64,000 nucleotides of DNA from Nageia nagi (Eukaryota > Pinophyta). The notes below the pieces were generated by a model. That model saw only the letters and a program-made list of their open reading frames with translations, ran no database searches and was not told where the DNA came from. The stretch covers positions 194,308,001 through 194,372,000 of the forward strand of contig JBITNC010000001.1 in NCBI GenBank assembly GCA_050084985.1, in the 5' to 3' direction. Shown here piece after piece: positions 24,390-36,849 of this stretch; positions within the stretch are counted from its first letter, which is position 1; each line of letters starts with the position of its first letter. The position numbers and the translations under genes are program-made.

Positions 24390-25640
24390 ATGATTATGGT
24401 CAATCACACCCTAGAAAATGTATTTGCCACATCTCTTGATGAGTTCATATCTAGCTTTCATGAAATATATAATCTTTGTGTACCTCTTCAAGTTGGATTT
24501 TATGGAAACTATAACATTTTTGATGACATTATAACTCTATGGGATATCGTTGCAAAAGCTCAAGCTAACAAACAAAAAAATTATTGTTACTTTATTAACT
24601 TTTGTAAAGGCTTTGATATTGTCACTAGACATATCTTATTCCATAGACTTGAGAACTTAAGGATTCTTATAGATGTTATATCCCTTTTCATGATATTATA
24701 TGAAAAAAATAGTGGGCCAAGTTTGAGTTGGTTATCACTTGTATGATAGGGTCTATACCACTATTATTATCAAATAACTTGGGCTTTATATTGATGAACT
24801 TGAATAGTTGATCTAAAACACCTTGGTACCATGTATAGGATATTTGCTATATGATTTCATTGTATCAATTTTTCTCTTTGTAGATGATATCATCTTGCTA
24901 TATTATACATAATTGGGCTTCAATATCAAGTTTATGCCTTGAGTGCCTTCTATGATACTCATGGTCTTGAAGTTAATCTTAAAAAGATAAAGATGATATC
25001 CTTAAACGTATCAAGGGAAAAGTGCTTCTGAAACCAACCTAACTTTCCAAGGGTAACCTATTGAGACAATCATAGATTACACCTATCTAGGTGTACTATT
25101 CATTGGACCTACTTTTAACTTGATACCAACCTCCCAAAACATATTGAATAAAGGCTATATTGTAATTTTCATAATTGAGAGAGAATATTTTTAGCTTTAG
25201 TTTTAAAATATCATGAAAAACATTAAACTATTACATTCTCTTATCTCTCTAACCTTGCTTTATAGATGTAATGTTTGGGTACCTAGCTTAAGATACTCTG
25301 GTTGGGCCTGCGTCGAGAGAGTATTGGTCAATATTCTCTCAAAATACATTCAGGTCAAAAGAACTATCCCCCACTCTATCATTTTGGTTGAATTTGATGT
25401 ATATCCTATATTAGCTTTTGAAGTATTCCATGTTATAAGGATTTTGATTAGGATCCAACATATAACTTCAACAAAACTTAACTTAAAGAGATACCTTCTC
25501 TTAGAAGTCAAACCCTCAATGCAACTTGCAAGTCAAGGTATTCATTGATTTTGGTACTTAGAAGACACATCTCCCTAGGATTTATAAGCCTATATATTGA
25601 GCAAATAACTCCCTCCTATCTCCCAAATGGGATCTCTAAT
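24390..25640 (+). pseudogene. LINE-type reverse transcriptase relic
   Basis: An open stretch at 24390-24746 contains CYFINFCKGFDIVTRHILFHRL, the non-LTR RT block normally F-x-D-F-x-K-A-F-D. After stops, IVSIFLFVDDIILL (about 24863-24900) is the catalytic F/Y-x-D-D box. Further on PIETIIDYTYLGVLF and, in an open stretch at 25213-25548, LLYRCNVWVPSL and VKRTIPHSII match the thumb and post-RT region of plant and animal LINEs. No LTRs flank it. The endonuclease domain is not seen, so it is probably 5'-truncated, which is usual for LINEs. Confidence 0.75.
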
Positions 25641-26184
25641 ATTTATACCATTTCCTATATATCAAAAAAAGGATTAATAAGTAAATCTACTTGGCTTACC
25701 TAAAAATAATATGGATTGAATAAAAAAAACTACTTTTATTTAAGCTCTTCCATTATCTTCAATTTGACATGAAATAGATTATGGTTCTATTATTATCCTT
25801 GATTATATTAAGCTACACATAATTCATGATCTTTTTTTTCCCCTTGGCCAGAAAAGGATTTGCTCACACCAAATTTGTATTGAAATAAAAGTCCATATCC
25901 CAAGAGACCATTACATAAGTAAATTATGCAACATAAAATCAAAGAGTGAAGAGCGTCTCATATTAATTCATCCTATTTACTATGAAATTCCTAGCTAATT
26001 CTATTATTTATTCAAATGTTCCCACACTTTGAAATCATGATAAAATATAAAGATAAAAAATGTGTTGCACTCTATATCAAATAATCCATTCATTACCCAT
26101 TGGGTACTCGTATCACATAAAAAATATTCATTGATAGATCTCACAATACACCAAGTTCCATACTTATTACATCTTAGTTTTAAC
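25641..26184. other. unassigned AT-rich stretch before element F
   Basis: No gene or domain seen. It ends in ttaac (26180-26184), the left target duplicate of element F. Confidence 0.5.
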
Positions 26185-26733
26185 TATTATAATATATAAT
26201 GTATATTGTGTTAGGTATCTAGAAAGAATGTAACCTTCCTAATGATATTCACTTAAAATATTTTCCAAAGTATTTAAATGAATAAATAATTAAGGATACT
26301 TGATCCACACATAATCAACTTATAAGACCTATTTATCCATAGGATAAAGGAAACTCTTGTCCATTGGATCTTGGTGTGCACCTTGGATATTAGGTGATCC
26401 AAACTGTGGATTTCTCCTATAAATTGAGGTCTTCCCCTCATTGTTATAAAACTAAATTTGTAGTAGAGAAATGATATTAGCTATTAGATAGATAGGGAGA
26501 GGAAGAGCTTATTATCATTTCTAAGAGTTTTATTGAGAAGTAAATTATTCTAGCTTTAAGAGTGGACTACTCTCACCATTATGAGAGGAACCACTATAAT
26601 CTCTTGTGTCACTTGTGTGAATGAGTTTGTGATATTGTTATCCTATTATTATGCTTTATTAGTTGATGTTTAAAGTGAGCTTTCTATAATATTAGGATAT
26701 TAGGAAATTAGTGTATTAGTCTTATTCCCCACA
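26185..26733 (+). repeat. 5' LTR of element F
   Basis: 549 bases, ends ccccaca. The interior has the family segment tcctataaattgaggtcttccc (about 26415), a probable TATA region by position, and agtggactactctcacc..gagaggaacc also seen in element C's LTR remnant. It pairs with 39956-40503. Confidence 0.92.
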
Positions 26734-26887
26734 TTTCATGTCAAAACTTGGTTTTGAAGGCTCCCTTCCATTCTTGAAATTTCTCTTCTTCCATTTGTGG
26801 AGGTTCATCTCCATTTTTGAGAGGTAAAATATACTTGAAGGTATAACCTTCTATCATATCCTATCCTTCATTTTGTTTCATTATACT

Positions 26888-27369
26888 TGTTAGAAATTAT
26901 AATACATTATTGTATAATACATGTCTTTAATGTAACCCACTTAATACTTTAAGGTATTTAGATATCTTAAGTATTAAGGGAATAAAATATTAGAAAAAGT
27001 TAACTTAACCCTTGGGTAAAAGGGTGGTTAAAGAGAGGGTTGTATACTATAAATATGTGGCTACCCCCTCTCTAATTATACACTTGGAGAAGTATGAAAA
27101 TGCTAGTTTTGTATAATTGTAGGAATTCTCTTGTAATATTTTTGTAGAAGAATTCTTATGGAAGAATTATTAAGAATTTGTAGGAGAGTTATCTTGCGAA
27201 AAGTAATAGAAAAGATGGTTTAAAGTGGATGTACTCCCAAGATATAGAGGAACCACTATACTTATTATGTGTTCAAATTGTGAGATTGACTATTTGTTAT
27301 GTTAGTTTAGAGAGCCTTCTTGATATCTTGGTATATTAGGATTTTACTCTTTAAGGTGTAAATCCAACA
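26888..27369 (+). repeat. 5' LTR of element G
   Basis: Starts TGTTAGAAAT and ends AATCCAACA. It pairs with 32701-33146, which is about 36 bases shorter through small deletions. A tactataaatatgtgg segment near 27047 is the likely TATA region. Confidence 0.92.
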
Positions 27370-27371
27370 TT

Positions 27372-27383
27372 TGGTATCAGGGC
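27372..27383 (+). promoter_or_regulatory. primer-binding site of element G
   Basis: TGGTATCAGGGC, two bases after the LTR, matches the initiator-Met tRNA complement at 11 of 12 positions. Confidence 0.85.
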
Positions 27384-28308
27384 CATCTTGGAGGTTTCTC
27401 ATCACCATTATTGAACTTGAAAATTTTAGGTAACTCTCCTCAAATTTAAAGGTATACCTATCCCCTAAACTTGTTCAAATTTTTATTTGAAACTTCAATG
27501 GTTAGTGCATTTAAATTTCTTATTTTGAAGTTGAAATTTGATATCTATACTAACATGTTTTATCTTGATAATAATGGGCTAAATTCTAAGGTAAAATTTT
27601 ACTTTAGTTACATGTCATTAGTATTTAAAAATTAGATCTAACATATGGTATTTGGTTATATTTTAAATATCTTGAGCAAATTAGTGTATCTAATTATTTT
27701 TACATAGTCAAATCTAATAGTTTTTAGATTTTAACACTATGCTAAGATCTTATTATTGAAAGTTTACTAAAAAAAAAAAACTATGTGATTTTAATGATGA
27801 AGTATTTTTTGCAAGAAATTGTACATTTTTTTTACTAATTAAGTAATACTTTTGCAATTTTTGTTTACAAAAATAAGGGTTATAAATTTTTTTTTTGTAA
27901 CATTATAAAAATCTTGCAAATTATTTTGCAATATGGAAAATCTAATTTGTGATTTTTCATACTGAAGTTTTTTTTACAAGAGTATAATAGAATATTTTTC
28001 TTGCAATTTTTTTTAAAAAGATAGCTTGCACTTTTGTTTGTATAACAAAATAGCCTACAAAAGTATTTTTTTTACAATATGAAAAATTTGTAGAAAAAAA
28101 ATATTTTATATTCATTTTTTATAGACAAGGTTGTTGTTATTACAAAGAGAAATTTTTTTTCTTATATTGAATATGGAAGTGTACATAAGTTTTGTCCTAA
28201 AAAAATAGAATTTCTTTTGTAACTTCAAAAAAAGGGGTAGATTTTTTAAAAAATATATTATGTATATATATTTTTTGTTAAAAAATAATATATGTTCCAT
28301 TTTTTGAA

Positions 28309-28339
<31 letters not shown>

Positions 28340-28360
28340 ATATTAAATAAACTATGTTAT
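27384..28360. other. AT-rich leader of element G
   Basis: Very AT-rich with many poly(T) runs and no supported gene. A microsatellite, (AC)n followed by (AT)n, lies at 28308-28342. Confidence 0.6.
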
Positions 28361-28369
28361 AAAAAATGC

Positions 28370-28760
28370 ATGCCAAGGGGGTTTCCGCCTTGAAGGAGTT
28401 GCCACCCATGTGGTGCATGGTCTCCTTAAGAGAGGGCCATGTAGCCTTCGAGGGGGGTGAAAACCTAAGAGAGGGGCATGTTCCACCTTAGGGTATGCAA
28501 TCTCTAAGGGGGTACAACCTTCATAGGGAGCCAATATCCATAGAGGGCATGCCACCTTGGGGGTACATAGCCTCCAAGGGGGCACATGACCCCAAAAGGG
28601 ACCATGACCCCATAGTGGGGAAAGTAAGTTGCTTGGGGGCTACCACCTAAGAGGGGGTACATACCTCCTATGGAGGTCACCTGCCCCTAAAGGAGGTGTG
28701 GGAATCCTTAAGAGCTACATGTCCTTGGATGGCGTATGGGCAGATGGTCCATGGGGACTA
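28370..28760. repeat. GC-rich degenerate tandem array in element G
   Basis: About ten imperfect units of roughly 33-38 bases, each with a purine block like aagaggggg followed by catg or tacat and a CC-rich block such as ccacctt. It is clearly GC-richer than everything around it. The minus strand happens to be open for 77 codons (28585-28352), giving Pro-rich sequence that simply mirrors the repeat, so no gene is called. Confidence 0.75.
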
Positions 28761-30540
28761 TCTCCTTTCCTATGACATCCTCTTTTGCTATGATTTGGAT
28801 CCTTAGCATTTCCTTATGAGGCTATATTGGCATCATCCTTCCATCCATAAATTGCCCAAAAACCCTAACAAATGTAGAGCTCATGTTGTCACATGTAGCG
28901 TAGGGTTACCCACACTTAATACACACTAAAAGTGATTTTTTTATTACTAGTGGAGGGCATTATAGATTTTTTTAATGGGTGCACTATGGAGGTTTGATTT
29001 TGTATATTTAAAGTTATCCTTATTTTTTTATACAACATGAGGTATTATTTCTACCCTTGCCTTCTTGTTTTGTTGACTTGGACTAATATTTAATTTGGAG
29101 ATGCATTTTTCAAACTTTGGAAGCTTCCTATTTTAATTATAAAGTGACATAGGTGATTTTTTTCAAACTTGGCAACTTCCTTTTTCAACACCCATATTTC
29201 AAGGGGTTTACTTATTCAATATTTGAGGGGTTATGTATTTTTCATAAATACATTTAATTAATTTTTATTAGCCATTATGTTATTTTATAATATTTTTTTG
29301 GCTAATAAATGATAATTCATACCATGGTGTGTTTATAATGTTTTTGGTGGCATTATTTTTTAAATAACCACAAGGGGGAGATAAATTAATTTTTGGATGG
29401 GAATATTGTATTTTTTAGCCCAAATCTCTTACAAAATGCTCATTTTACCCTTCTATAAAATTTTGAATCCTTATCTCATGATGGGGGTGGTATGCCATGG
29501 GCATTGCCCTTTGGAACCTCATAAGGGGACTAAAATTCAATTGTTGGAGGGAGTCCAAAATGAGTGGGTGATTCTTCATAGATGTTATTATGGAATTATT
29601 ATTCATAATTATTTTACATCATTTTGTTTGGGTGTTCTTATGGAGAAGCAATTATTGCATCACTTTTTAAATTGAGGGGAAGCATCATTATATTTTGAGA
29701 AATATTACATAAAATTTATTACACCAAAAAATTTATTATGGGTTCTACTTATTGTGGCCCATCACTTTGTATGGGTTCCACTTGTTGTGGCTCACTGCTT
29801 ATGTTCTTTATATAACTTGAGGAGTAGCTTCTTAATAAAGTTACACAATACACTAAAAATAAATCTATATTTATATATTATTCTTACCTTTTTTTAAGTG
29901 TATGTAAGATTTCTTTCTCCACATAACTATTCATACCAGCAGTAAAAGCAAGATACTTTTTTATGAGGCCCACAAGATAGATACTTTTTCTTAAGCACAT
30001 ATTATTTCAAAGAAAAGAAAATTTTGGATAATGAATTGTGGGGATGTTTATGGTAACTTATTAAAATTGATACCTTTATAATTATTCAGCAATTTTGCAG
30101 GGCCATGTTTTATTGTACAACACATTTTTGGCAACATATAGTTTTTGTAAAAATTAAAATGTTTACACATAATATGATAGGATGATCATATGTTAATTTA
30201 CTATTTTTTTTAACAATTATATGGGTATTGTGTGGAAAATATTAATTTCATGATGTGATATTTGTTGCCACTCCTATAGTTGTAATTAATTCATGTAGAC
30301 TTATGTGATTCCACCTCTTGTTTTCAAAAATAAGTTGATACAACTTGTGATGATTTTGTTTCTATATCAAATTTATGACCATACCACCCACATTTATTTA
30401 TAGTGGCCTTACCACCCATCTTAATTCCACACCTACTTACGTCATTCTATTTCCTATAAATAAAACATGTAAATCTAGTGTCAAGGCATGAATTAGCCAT
30501 GATAGGTCGATATCTGACATGTATTGGTTATGAAGAGTAT
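28761..30540. other. interior of element G, no gene recognised
   Basis: Mixed AT-rich sequence. Short open frames such as 29397-29675 lack recognisable motifs. A repeat of gggttccacttgttgtggc type occurs at 29734-29790. Confidence 0.5.
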
Positions 30541-30770
30541 CTAACATAGTTTGGTTATGAAAAGGATTATGTTCCACCTAATCCTCCATCGCATGTTCCA
30601 CCCAATGCTCCTTCTAATCCTATTATTCATGTTCCTCCTAATACTCCAATCCATGGTCAGTTTAATACCTCACACTATCTTTGGACTAATGCTCCAAATA
30701 ACATTGGGTAAGGTTCCTCATCTGGAGTTAGGACCAATCCCTCTTCCTTAGAGCATGAAATCTAGTTGTT
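30541..30770 (+). repeat. Pro-Asn coding-like repeat in element G
   Basis: One frame reads VPPNPPSHVPPNAPSNP, IIHVPPNTPIHG, built from 12-base modules like gttccacctaat. It could be a remnant of a low-complexity Gag C-terminus, but no capsid or knuckle accompanies it. Downstream, GYDANHKCDIF-like sequence is not decisive. Confidence 0.45.
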
Positions 30771-31249
30771 ACATTAGTAATTATATGATGCTAATCACAA
30801 GTGTGATATTTTTAAATGAAAAAAGTAGTGTGTGAATAGGCCTTTGATTTACTCATGGAAGAGCAAAATCACTTGCAAAATGAGAATAACATGTTGGGTG
30901 AGAGTTATTCTATGCTTTGTAAGGAGTTAAAATATCTAAAGCTCAATAGTACTCCTCCTTGGAATACTTAAGTTATATGCATAACACTGTTAAGTACTGT
31001 TTAGAAGAATGTTTTTAAGCAACATATCTTTGGTTGCTTTCTACTATATAAATAGAGGTTCTTCTAACAAAATCATGCTTATGCACTATTGTCTGAATCC
31101 TTATTTACACTTTGGTGTACTAGGAAATATATCATGGTTATATTACCTCTTCATTTTATAATGATACAAATTGGTATACTATAAAAATCTTGTGTAATTA
31201 TACATGGATGGATTCCTATTTATTTTATGAAATTATTAAGAGTTAATTT

Positions 31250-31390
31250 ATGCAAAATAAAGTGATTAAAAAGGTTTGACCTTCTCCTTATTTTCCACAT
31301 GTTGGAGTGGTTAAAAAGGTTTACTCTTATCCATCATTGTGAAGCCTTGAAGTGGTTAAAAAAGTTCACCCTTCTCCCACATTACAATCT
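31250..31390 (+). repeat. minisatellite in element G, shared with element F
   Basis: Three units with core gtggttaaaaaggtt followed by a pyrimidine-rich cttctcc block and about 25 variable bases. The same core forms the larger array at 36055-36345 in element F. The following text (acatcttaactagtagcatgg, ttgaaggagaccttaaacctcc) also matches F at 36430-36560. Confidence 0.85.
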
Positions 31391-32700
31391 TAGATGGAAA
31401 ATTGCATCCATATGATTAGATGAATGCTACCTTTTTTCATTATGTACATCTTAACTAGTAGCATGGTTAAGATGATATTTATTTTTATAGCTTGGGCATC
31501 TTGACTAGTGGCATAGTCAAGTTTACTAGTTATGGTTTATTCTTCATCTATGCTATAGTATTATTGAAGGAGACCTTAAACCTCCTACTAAACATGTTTG
31601 TAAATAGATAAGAACTTATGCATCATTAACATGTGTCTTGTACACCTTCATGATTAGTTTGCTCTATGTGAAGAACTAGTTGTACATGTTTTGTGCATTT
31701 GATGTACACCTTTGTGGTTAGTTCACTCCATGTGAGGAACTAGTGGTACATCTTAGCTTTTGCCAACACTATTTCAGTTATCACTATGTGAGTAATTAGT
31801 ATGTTCATTTTGGAACTATTTGATTCCCATATCTGAGAAACTCATTTGTGCTTATGCATCATGATCAACACATTTTTTTCTACAATAAGTGACTACATCT
31901 TTGATCGATGAAGTTGTTATCAAGGGGGAGAAATAAATATCATGTCAACTTCAACCACTTCAACTACCATATATCCTCTACATGTACTTCAACTTCCATA
32001 CAATAACTCCTTAGGCATACAATAATTTCTTAGGATACTTTTTTTTTTCTTTTCATTCATGGTACATGCTTTCTTAAGGCCTATAGTATAGATATAAATC
32101 TATATCATTACTTAGGATAGTAAAGTTGATCTAATAACATGTGATTGATAGTGCATTAAATATTATGCACATTTATATATTAATATGTCATTGATATACA
32201 TACTCATATATGATATATGTTGATTTAGTGCACATGATATTTAGTATGCACAAGTGATATTCTTAGATATCATAGTTGATGATGGATAGCATATTTGTAT
32301 GCACCATTTGATTAGTGTATGGATTGTATTATTTGATTTATTTATATTGATATGAATGAATGTATGATGCAACTAATTTATCTTATTTATGAGCTACTTA
32401 TAGCATGTAATTTTCTTCTTAATGCAAGTTACTTACTTCAGATGAGTAGGCTCATGGAGGCTCATCATGTCAACTTGTTGTTAAATGATTACTACTTGTA
32501 CATTGAAACTATTTATGATTCATAATTTTATTAAAAAACTATTTGTTAAAATGGTGAAGTATTTGAAACATGTAGAACCATTTAAATTCTATTACTTTTT
32601 CACAAGTTCTCATCTCCAATTGTATTCTTATGGAGGAGATTGTCTTAATCTTTCTCTTTGTCTTCTTGACACTCTACCTCAATATTGCATTAAAGGGGAG
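31391..32700. other. 3' tail of element G
   Basis: Non-coding copia-family tail with repeated acaccttcatgattagttt and gaactagt motifs (31640-31760), a purine tract atcaagggggagaaa at 31919, and the final polypurine tract at 32687-32700. No gene seen; the 32485-32706 open frame spans the tract and matches the tail of element D in DNA, not protein. Confidence 0.65.
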
Positions 32701-33146
32701 TGTTAGAAATTAAAAGGTATTATTGTATAATACCTCTCTTTAATGTAACCCACTTAATACTTAAATTTATCTAGATACCTTAAGCATTAAAGGAATACAA
32801 TATTAGAAAATGTTAAAGGGTGGTTAAATATAGGTTTGTATATTACCCCATCTCATTGCACACTTGGAGAAGCATGAAAATGATATTCTTGTAGAATTGT
32901 AGGAATGCTCTAGTAGACGTTTTACAAAAGAATTCTTATAAAATAATTCTTGAGAATTTGTAGGAGAGTTCTCTTGTGAGAAGTAATAAAAAAGATGGTT
33001 TAAAGTGGATGTATTCCTAAGAGATGGAGGAACCACTATACTTGTGTGTTCAAATTGTGAGATTGGCTATTTGTTATGTTGATTTAGAGAGCCTTATTGA
33101 GATCTTGGTATATTAATATTTTACTCTTTAAGGTGTAAATCCAACA
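32701..33146 (+). repeat. 3' LTR of element G
   Basis: Starts TGTTAGAAAT, ends AATCCAACA, followed by atact, the target duplicate. Confidence 0.92.
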
Positions 33147-33151
33147 ATACT

Positions 33152-35800
33152 AACATTTTTTGTTAGTTATTATTTTTACAAGATATTTGTGAGTCTTTTT
33201 TTTATATAAAATTTGGAGAAAATTTAAAAAAAAAATTCTATAAAAAATGAAGGAAAGTAGGGCTATTTATTTTTATTTGCAAGGCTTTCTTTAAAGGCAT
33301 AAGAATTTTAATATTTTTATAAAAAAAAAATAATTGATAATTATTTCTACATATATAAAGCTATTTTTTGTATTTAAGGAAAAAGGTGGGGGGTTTATTA
33401 AAAAAAATGGGGGTTTTATTCCTTTAACTTTTTGTGCATGGGTTACCATTATTGCCACCATCAGTGAAATAGTCCAAGGGTTTTCTCGATGTTGAGGGTT
33501 CAACATGAGCAATAATTTTTTGTTCATCATGCACTAATGAAAATCATGGGTGATGATTATGCATAGAAGTCCAAATTCTAGCTCATACATCTTTTGATAT
33601 TTTGCACAAAATCCATTCAGTGTAATAATTTATTGCTAAGCGATATACAAATCATGGTGAGAAAATTGAGCGAAGCCATGGGAAAGTGTCTTTTCATTTT
33701 AGTTAAGTTTTGTCTTGTTGTATTTATTTTATCATTTATGTAATAAAATTAGATAGAAATGGATGGTCATTCAACCTCCTCCATTATTGCACTTTACAAT
33801 GTATTAAAAATGGTCTGTAGATACTTCCAAATATGCCATTTTGTTTGCATGGTGTTTGTCTCTAGTACCACCATTGATTCATTTTTGAACACCTAGTTGT
33901 CATACCTATTCTAGCCTTTATTACCTAGACTAAATTGGAGCATGGTACCTCCCCATAAGGGCATGTAGATCTCCATCTCATGGCCTCCTTGTCATCCCTA
34001 TAGTCCTGCACTTATTGCAATCCATGAAACTATATCTACATATTGCATGTTATCATTCAATACCCTTTTTTAAAAAATAATATAAGAAATATAATGCATA
34101 TATAAGCAGATAATAAAATAAAGGAACCAAATATATGGGAGTTACGAGTGCCAGATTACAACTAGTAACCTTCCCCTTTGAAACCACTAGCCTTAGCATT
34201 TCACTTTCTTGGTTCCCTTCACCTCTACACTTTTATGCACTCCCTTTGTTGCACTCTATGTAGAGGGATATCAGCTCAATGAGACTATTTATACCATGAT
34301 TGACATCATAGACTCCTCCAACCCACTACTTCATTGCTAGAATCATATCATTTGGAAGTTGGTCCATGTTGCTACCTCCATCCATTACCATTACGTGGAA
34401 AGACTGTAGGATTTGAACCCACCAAAGACTATTGAATACCCTCTTTATCTTCACTCCTTGCAGACTTGCATCACCAACAATGAGACATCTTTGAATATGA
34501 TAAATTTAAAGTACCAAAGGCATTAATGGTGTGCTCAAAATACCCTGCACCTCCCCCCCATTCCTCCTTTAATCCTCGTAGGTTGGTAGTTGAGGACATT
34601 AAATTTTTTTTGTATTTCATTTACTATTTTACTCTATTTCATTTTTTTTTTTAAAATAATAATTAAAAAAATGAAGGGTAATTTAAAAATTATGATAATA
34701 TAAGGCAATTTAAATCAATGAATAAGGCATGCTTGTTTAATAGAAAGGAAGTGATTTTTTTAAACTAGTACAAAAAGTTTTTTTTAATCAATAAGAAGAA
34801 ATTTTATTTGAGAGGGAGAGGTAATCCTTTTCTCAAGGAGGATGAAATTTTTTTTCTTTAGGAAAAATTAAATGATTGAGAATATTTTATGTTGATAAGG
34901 GGGATTTTTTTCTCCTTACCCATTTTTTTAGGTAAAAGGGGGGGTTTCTCATATGTAAAGTTTATTTAAAATAAATGCTTTGTAATTTTTTGTGGGTCCT
35001 TTTGGGGTTGGTAACAAAACCCATTGGACTCTTAGGTTTTGATTTTGGATGATGTATCATTCTTTAGCACTTTACTATATGTTAAGCACTTTACTTTTAT
35101 TTTTTTTGAAAAAATCATAAACATTGAAAGTGCACCTCTAAAATAAACACATCTGCATATTTACTCCACAACATGACTTGTTTGAAGATCCACGAGGGAA
35201 GGATAAGGAATATTAGATATTTTAGTTCATAGATCCAATTAGTGTAAAGTTCATACTTCTTAATTACCCCTAAGTCTTATGTTGATTTGGGCATAACTCC
35301 ATATAGGTGGATAGACCTATGTGTAGTGATACCACATGTCCACACATCCATTCAAGTGATATCTTGATAATCTAGGAGGATAACTTGAACAACTAATCAA
35401 GAAAATAATTTTATCGATATGAAAAACATCACACCTTTATAAAATAGCTAGTACTCCTCCTTATGAAGGCCTAATTTTAAACAAGATAATGATTTTAACA
35501 ACTACCCTCACTTGGTTATTACAAATGTTTAACTCATGGGACATATGATTTGTTGGGTTGAAAACATCTTGTATAATGTGAAATTGGTTAAAAAATTATC
35601 ATGTTTTGTTGATTACCTTGGGTAAGCAAATTCAACATGTTTATTTGATTAATTTGGTCAATAAATTGCAATTGTTATATAATGTAATGAAACAATTTAC
35701 AATTGTTATATAATGTAATGATCTCATTTTTTCTATATACCTTAATCTCCTTAATGGATTGAAATTTATACTTCCTAAGTGTAATCTAATGGAAATAAAA
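33152..35800. other. leader of element F
   Basis: Non-coding. AT-rich with poly(A/T), a somewhat GC-richer part at 33900-34600, and from about 34990 to 35470 a segment homologous to element D's leader (12610-13170), including acaaaacccattggactctta and gtgtagtgataccacatg. A short direct repeat, ttgttatataatgtaatga, is at 35664 and 35705. No gag follows, although one is expected here. Confidence 0.65.
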
Positions 35801-35829
35801 CCATAGGGTCTTGTGCATGATATTTAACA

Positions 35830-35990
35830 CTATATTTAATAGTACCTTCCATGGTTGGAAGTTGTTTTGTGCAAATAAATTAGTACCTTCAATGGTTGGT
35901 AGCTATTTTCTACAAATGAATTAGTACCTTTCATAGTTGGAAGTTAATTTATGCAAATGAATTAGTACCTTCCATGGTTGCAAGTTTATG
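35830..35990 (+). repeat. minisatellite, about 45-bp units, in element F
   Basis: Four units of agtaccttccatggttggaag plus an AT-rich ttttgtgcaaataaatt segment, with small differences between units. Confidence 0.85.
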
Positions 35991-36054
35991 CCCATATTTT
36001 TCTATATGGATGTCTATCAACTTTTAAAAAGTATTTAAGTTCTTCATTCTTGTT

Positions 36055-36345
36055 ATATGATTGAAAATTTTATAGAGTGGTTAAAAAGTTTCATCCTTAT
36101 CCATGATTGAAAATTTGATGGAGTGGTTAAAAAGTTTCTTCCTTATCCATGATTGAAAATTTGATGGAGTGGTTAAAAAGGTTCTCTTCTCTTCATGATT
36201 GAAAATTTGATGGAGTGATTAAAAAGGTTCTTCCTTCTCCATGATTGAAAATTTGAAGTGGTTAAAAAGGTTCATCCTTCTCCAAAGTTACAACCTATTA
36301 GAGTGGTTCAAAAGATTCATCCTTCTCTAAAATTACAACTATCAT
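36055..36345 (+). repeat. minisatellite, about 48-bp units, in element F
   Basis: Six to seven units built from gattgaaaatttgatggagtg, gttaaaaaggttc and a cttctcc block. The array and the text after it are shared with element G (31250-31630). Confidence 0.9.
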
Positions 36346-36849
36346 ATAAATTGATGCCAATTTATTTCCTTTATGCATTGATGGAAGTTAAATCCATATT
36401 AATGGATTAGTGCTACCTTCATCCATCATTTACATCTTAACTAGGAGCATGGTCAAGTTAGCATTGTTTGTGGCTTGTTCTTCTCTATGAGTCAATATTG
36501 TTGAAGGAGACCCTAAACCTCTAAATCAATATGTTTCTAAATAAATAAGAACTTACGCATCTTAAATTATGGCTTTCTATAATCAAGATGACATTACTTG
36601 GGACATGGTCAAGTTGACATGATGTGGATTGTAGATCTTGACTTGGTGACATAATAAATTTGGTATTTGTTTGGCTCAATGGATTATGCATAGCTTATGA
36701 TATTTTGAGCAAAGTATCTTATTGATTAAATTATATATATTTGAAAATTCCTTCAAGTATAGTGCATTAGTTTTTTAGGATAACATAATGCTTAAATGAC
36801 TATGAGATTCAAAGTTGGTAATGGAAAACAACTTGATCTTTCTAAAGTA

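Larger units (their letters stand above)
26888..33146 (+). mobile_element. LTR element G without gag or pol, nested in F
   Basis: LTRs at 26888-27369 and 32701-33146 match and are flanked by atact on both sides (26883-26887 and 33147-33151). A primer site and a polypurine tract (gcattaaaggggag, 32687-32700) are present. The 5.3-kb interior has no recognisable gag, protease, integrase or RT on either strand; it holds AT-rich leader, a GC-rich repeat array, a Pro-Asn repeat and the copia tail. It therefore looks non-autonomous and would need proteins from relatives such as D or F. It inserted 154 bases after F's 5' LTR. Confidence 0.9.

Noticed and set aside
28352-28585. Pro/Arg-rich protein on the minus strand
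   Set aside because: It is the complement of a tandem repeat; openness follows from the repeat's base composition.
30551-30751. Leu/Met-rich membrane protein
   Set aside because: The alternative frame gives a regular Pro-Pro-Asn repeat, so the hydrophobic frame is a shadow.
34398-34440. tRNA gene or SINE on the minus strand (GGTTCAAATCC box)
   Set aside because: A T-arm-like hairpin can be drawn, but no D-arm, anticodon arm or A box could be found upstream.
36055-36345. CRISPR-like array
   Set aside because: Units lack unique spacers of constant length and exact repeats; it is a minisatellite within a plant retroelement.
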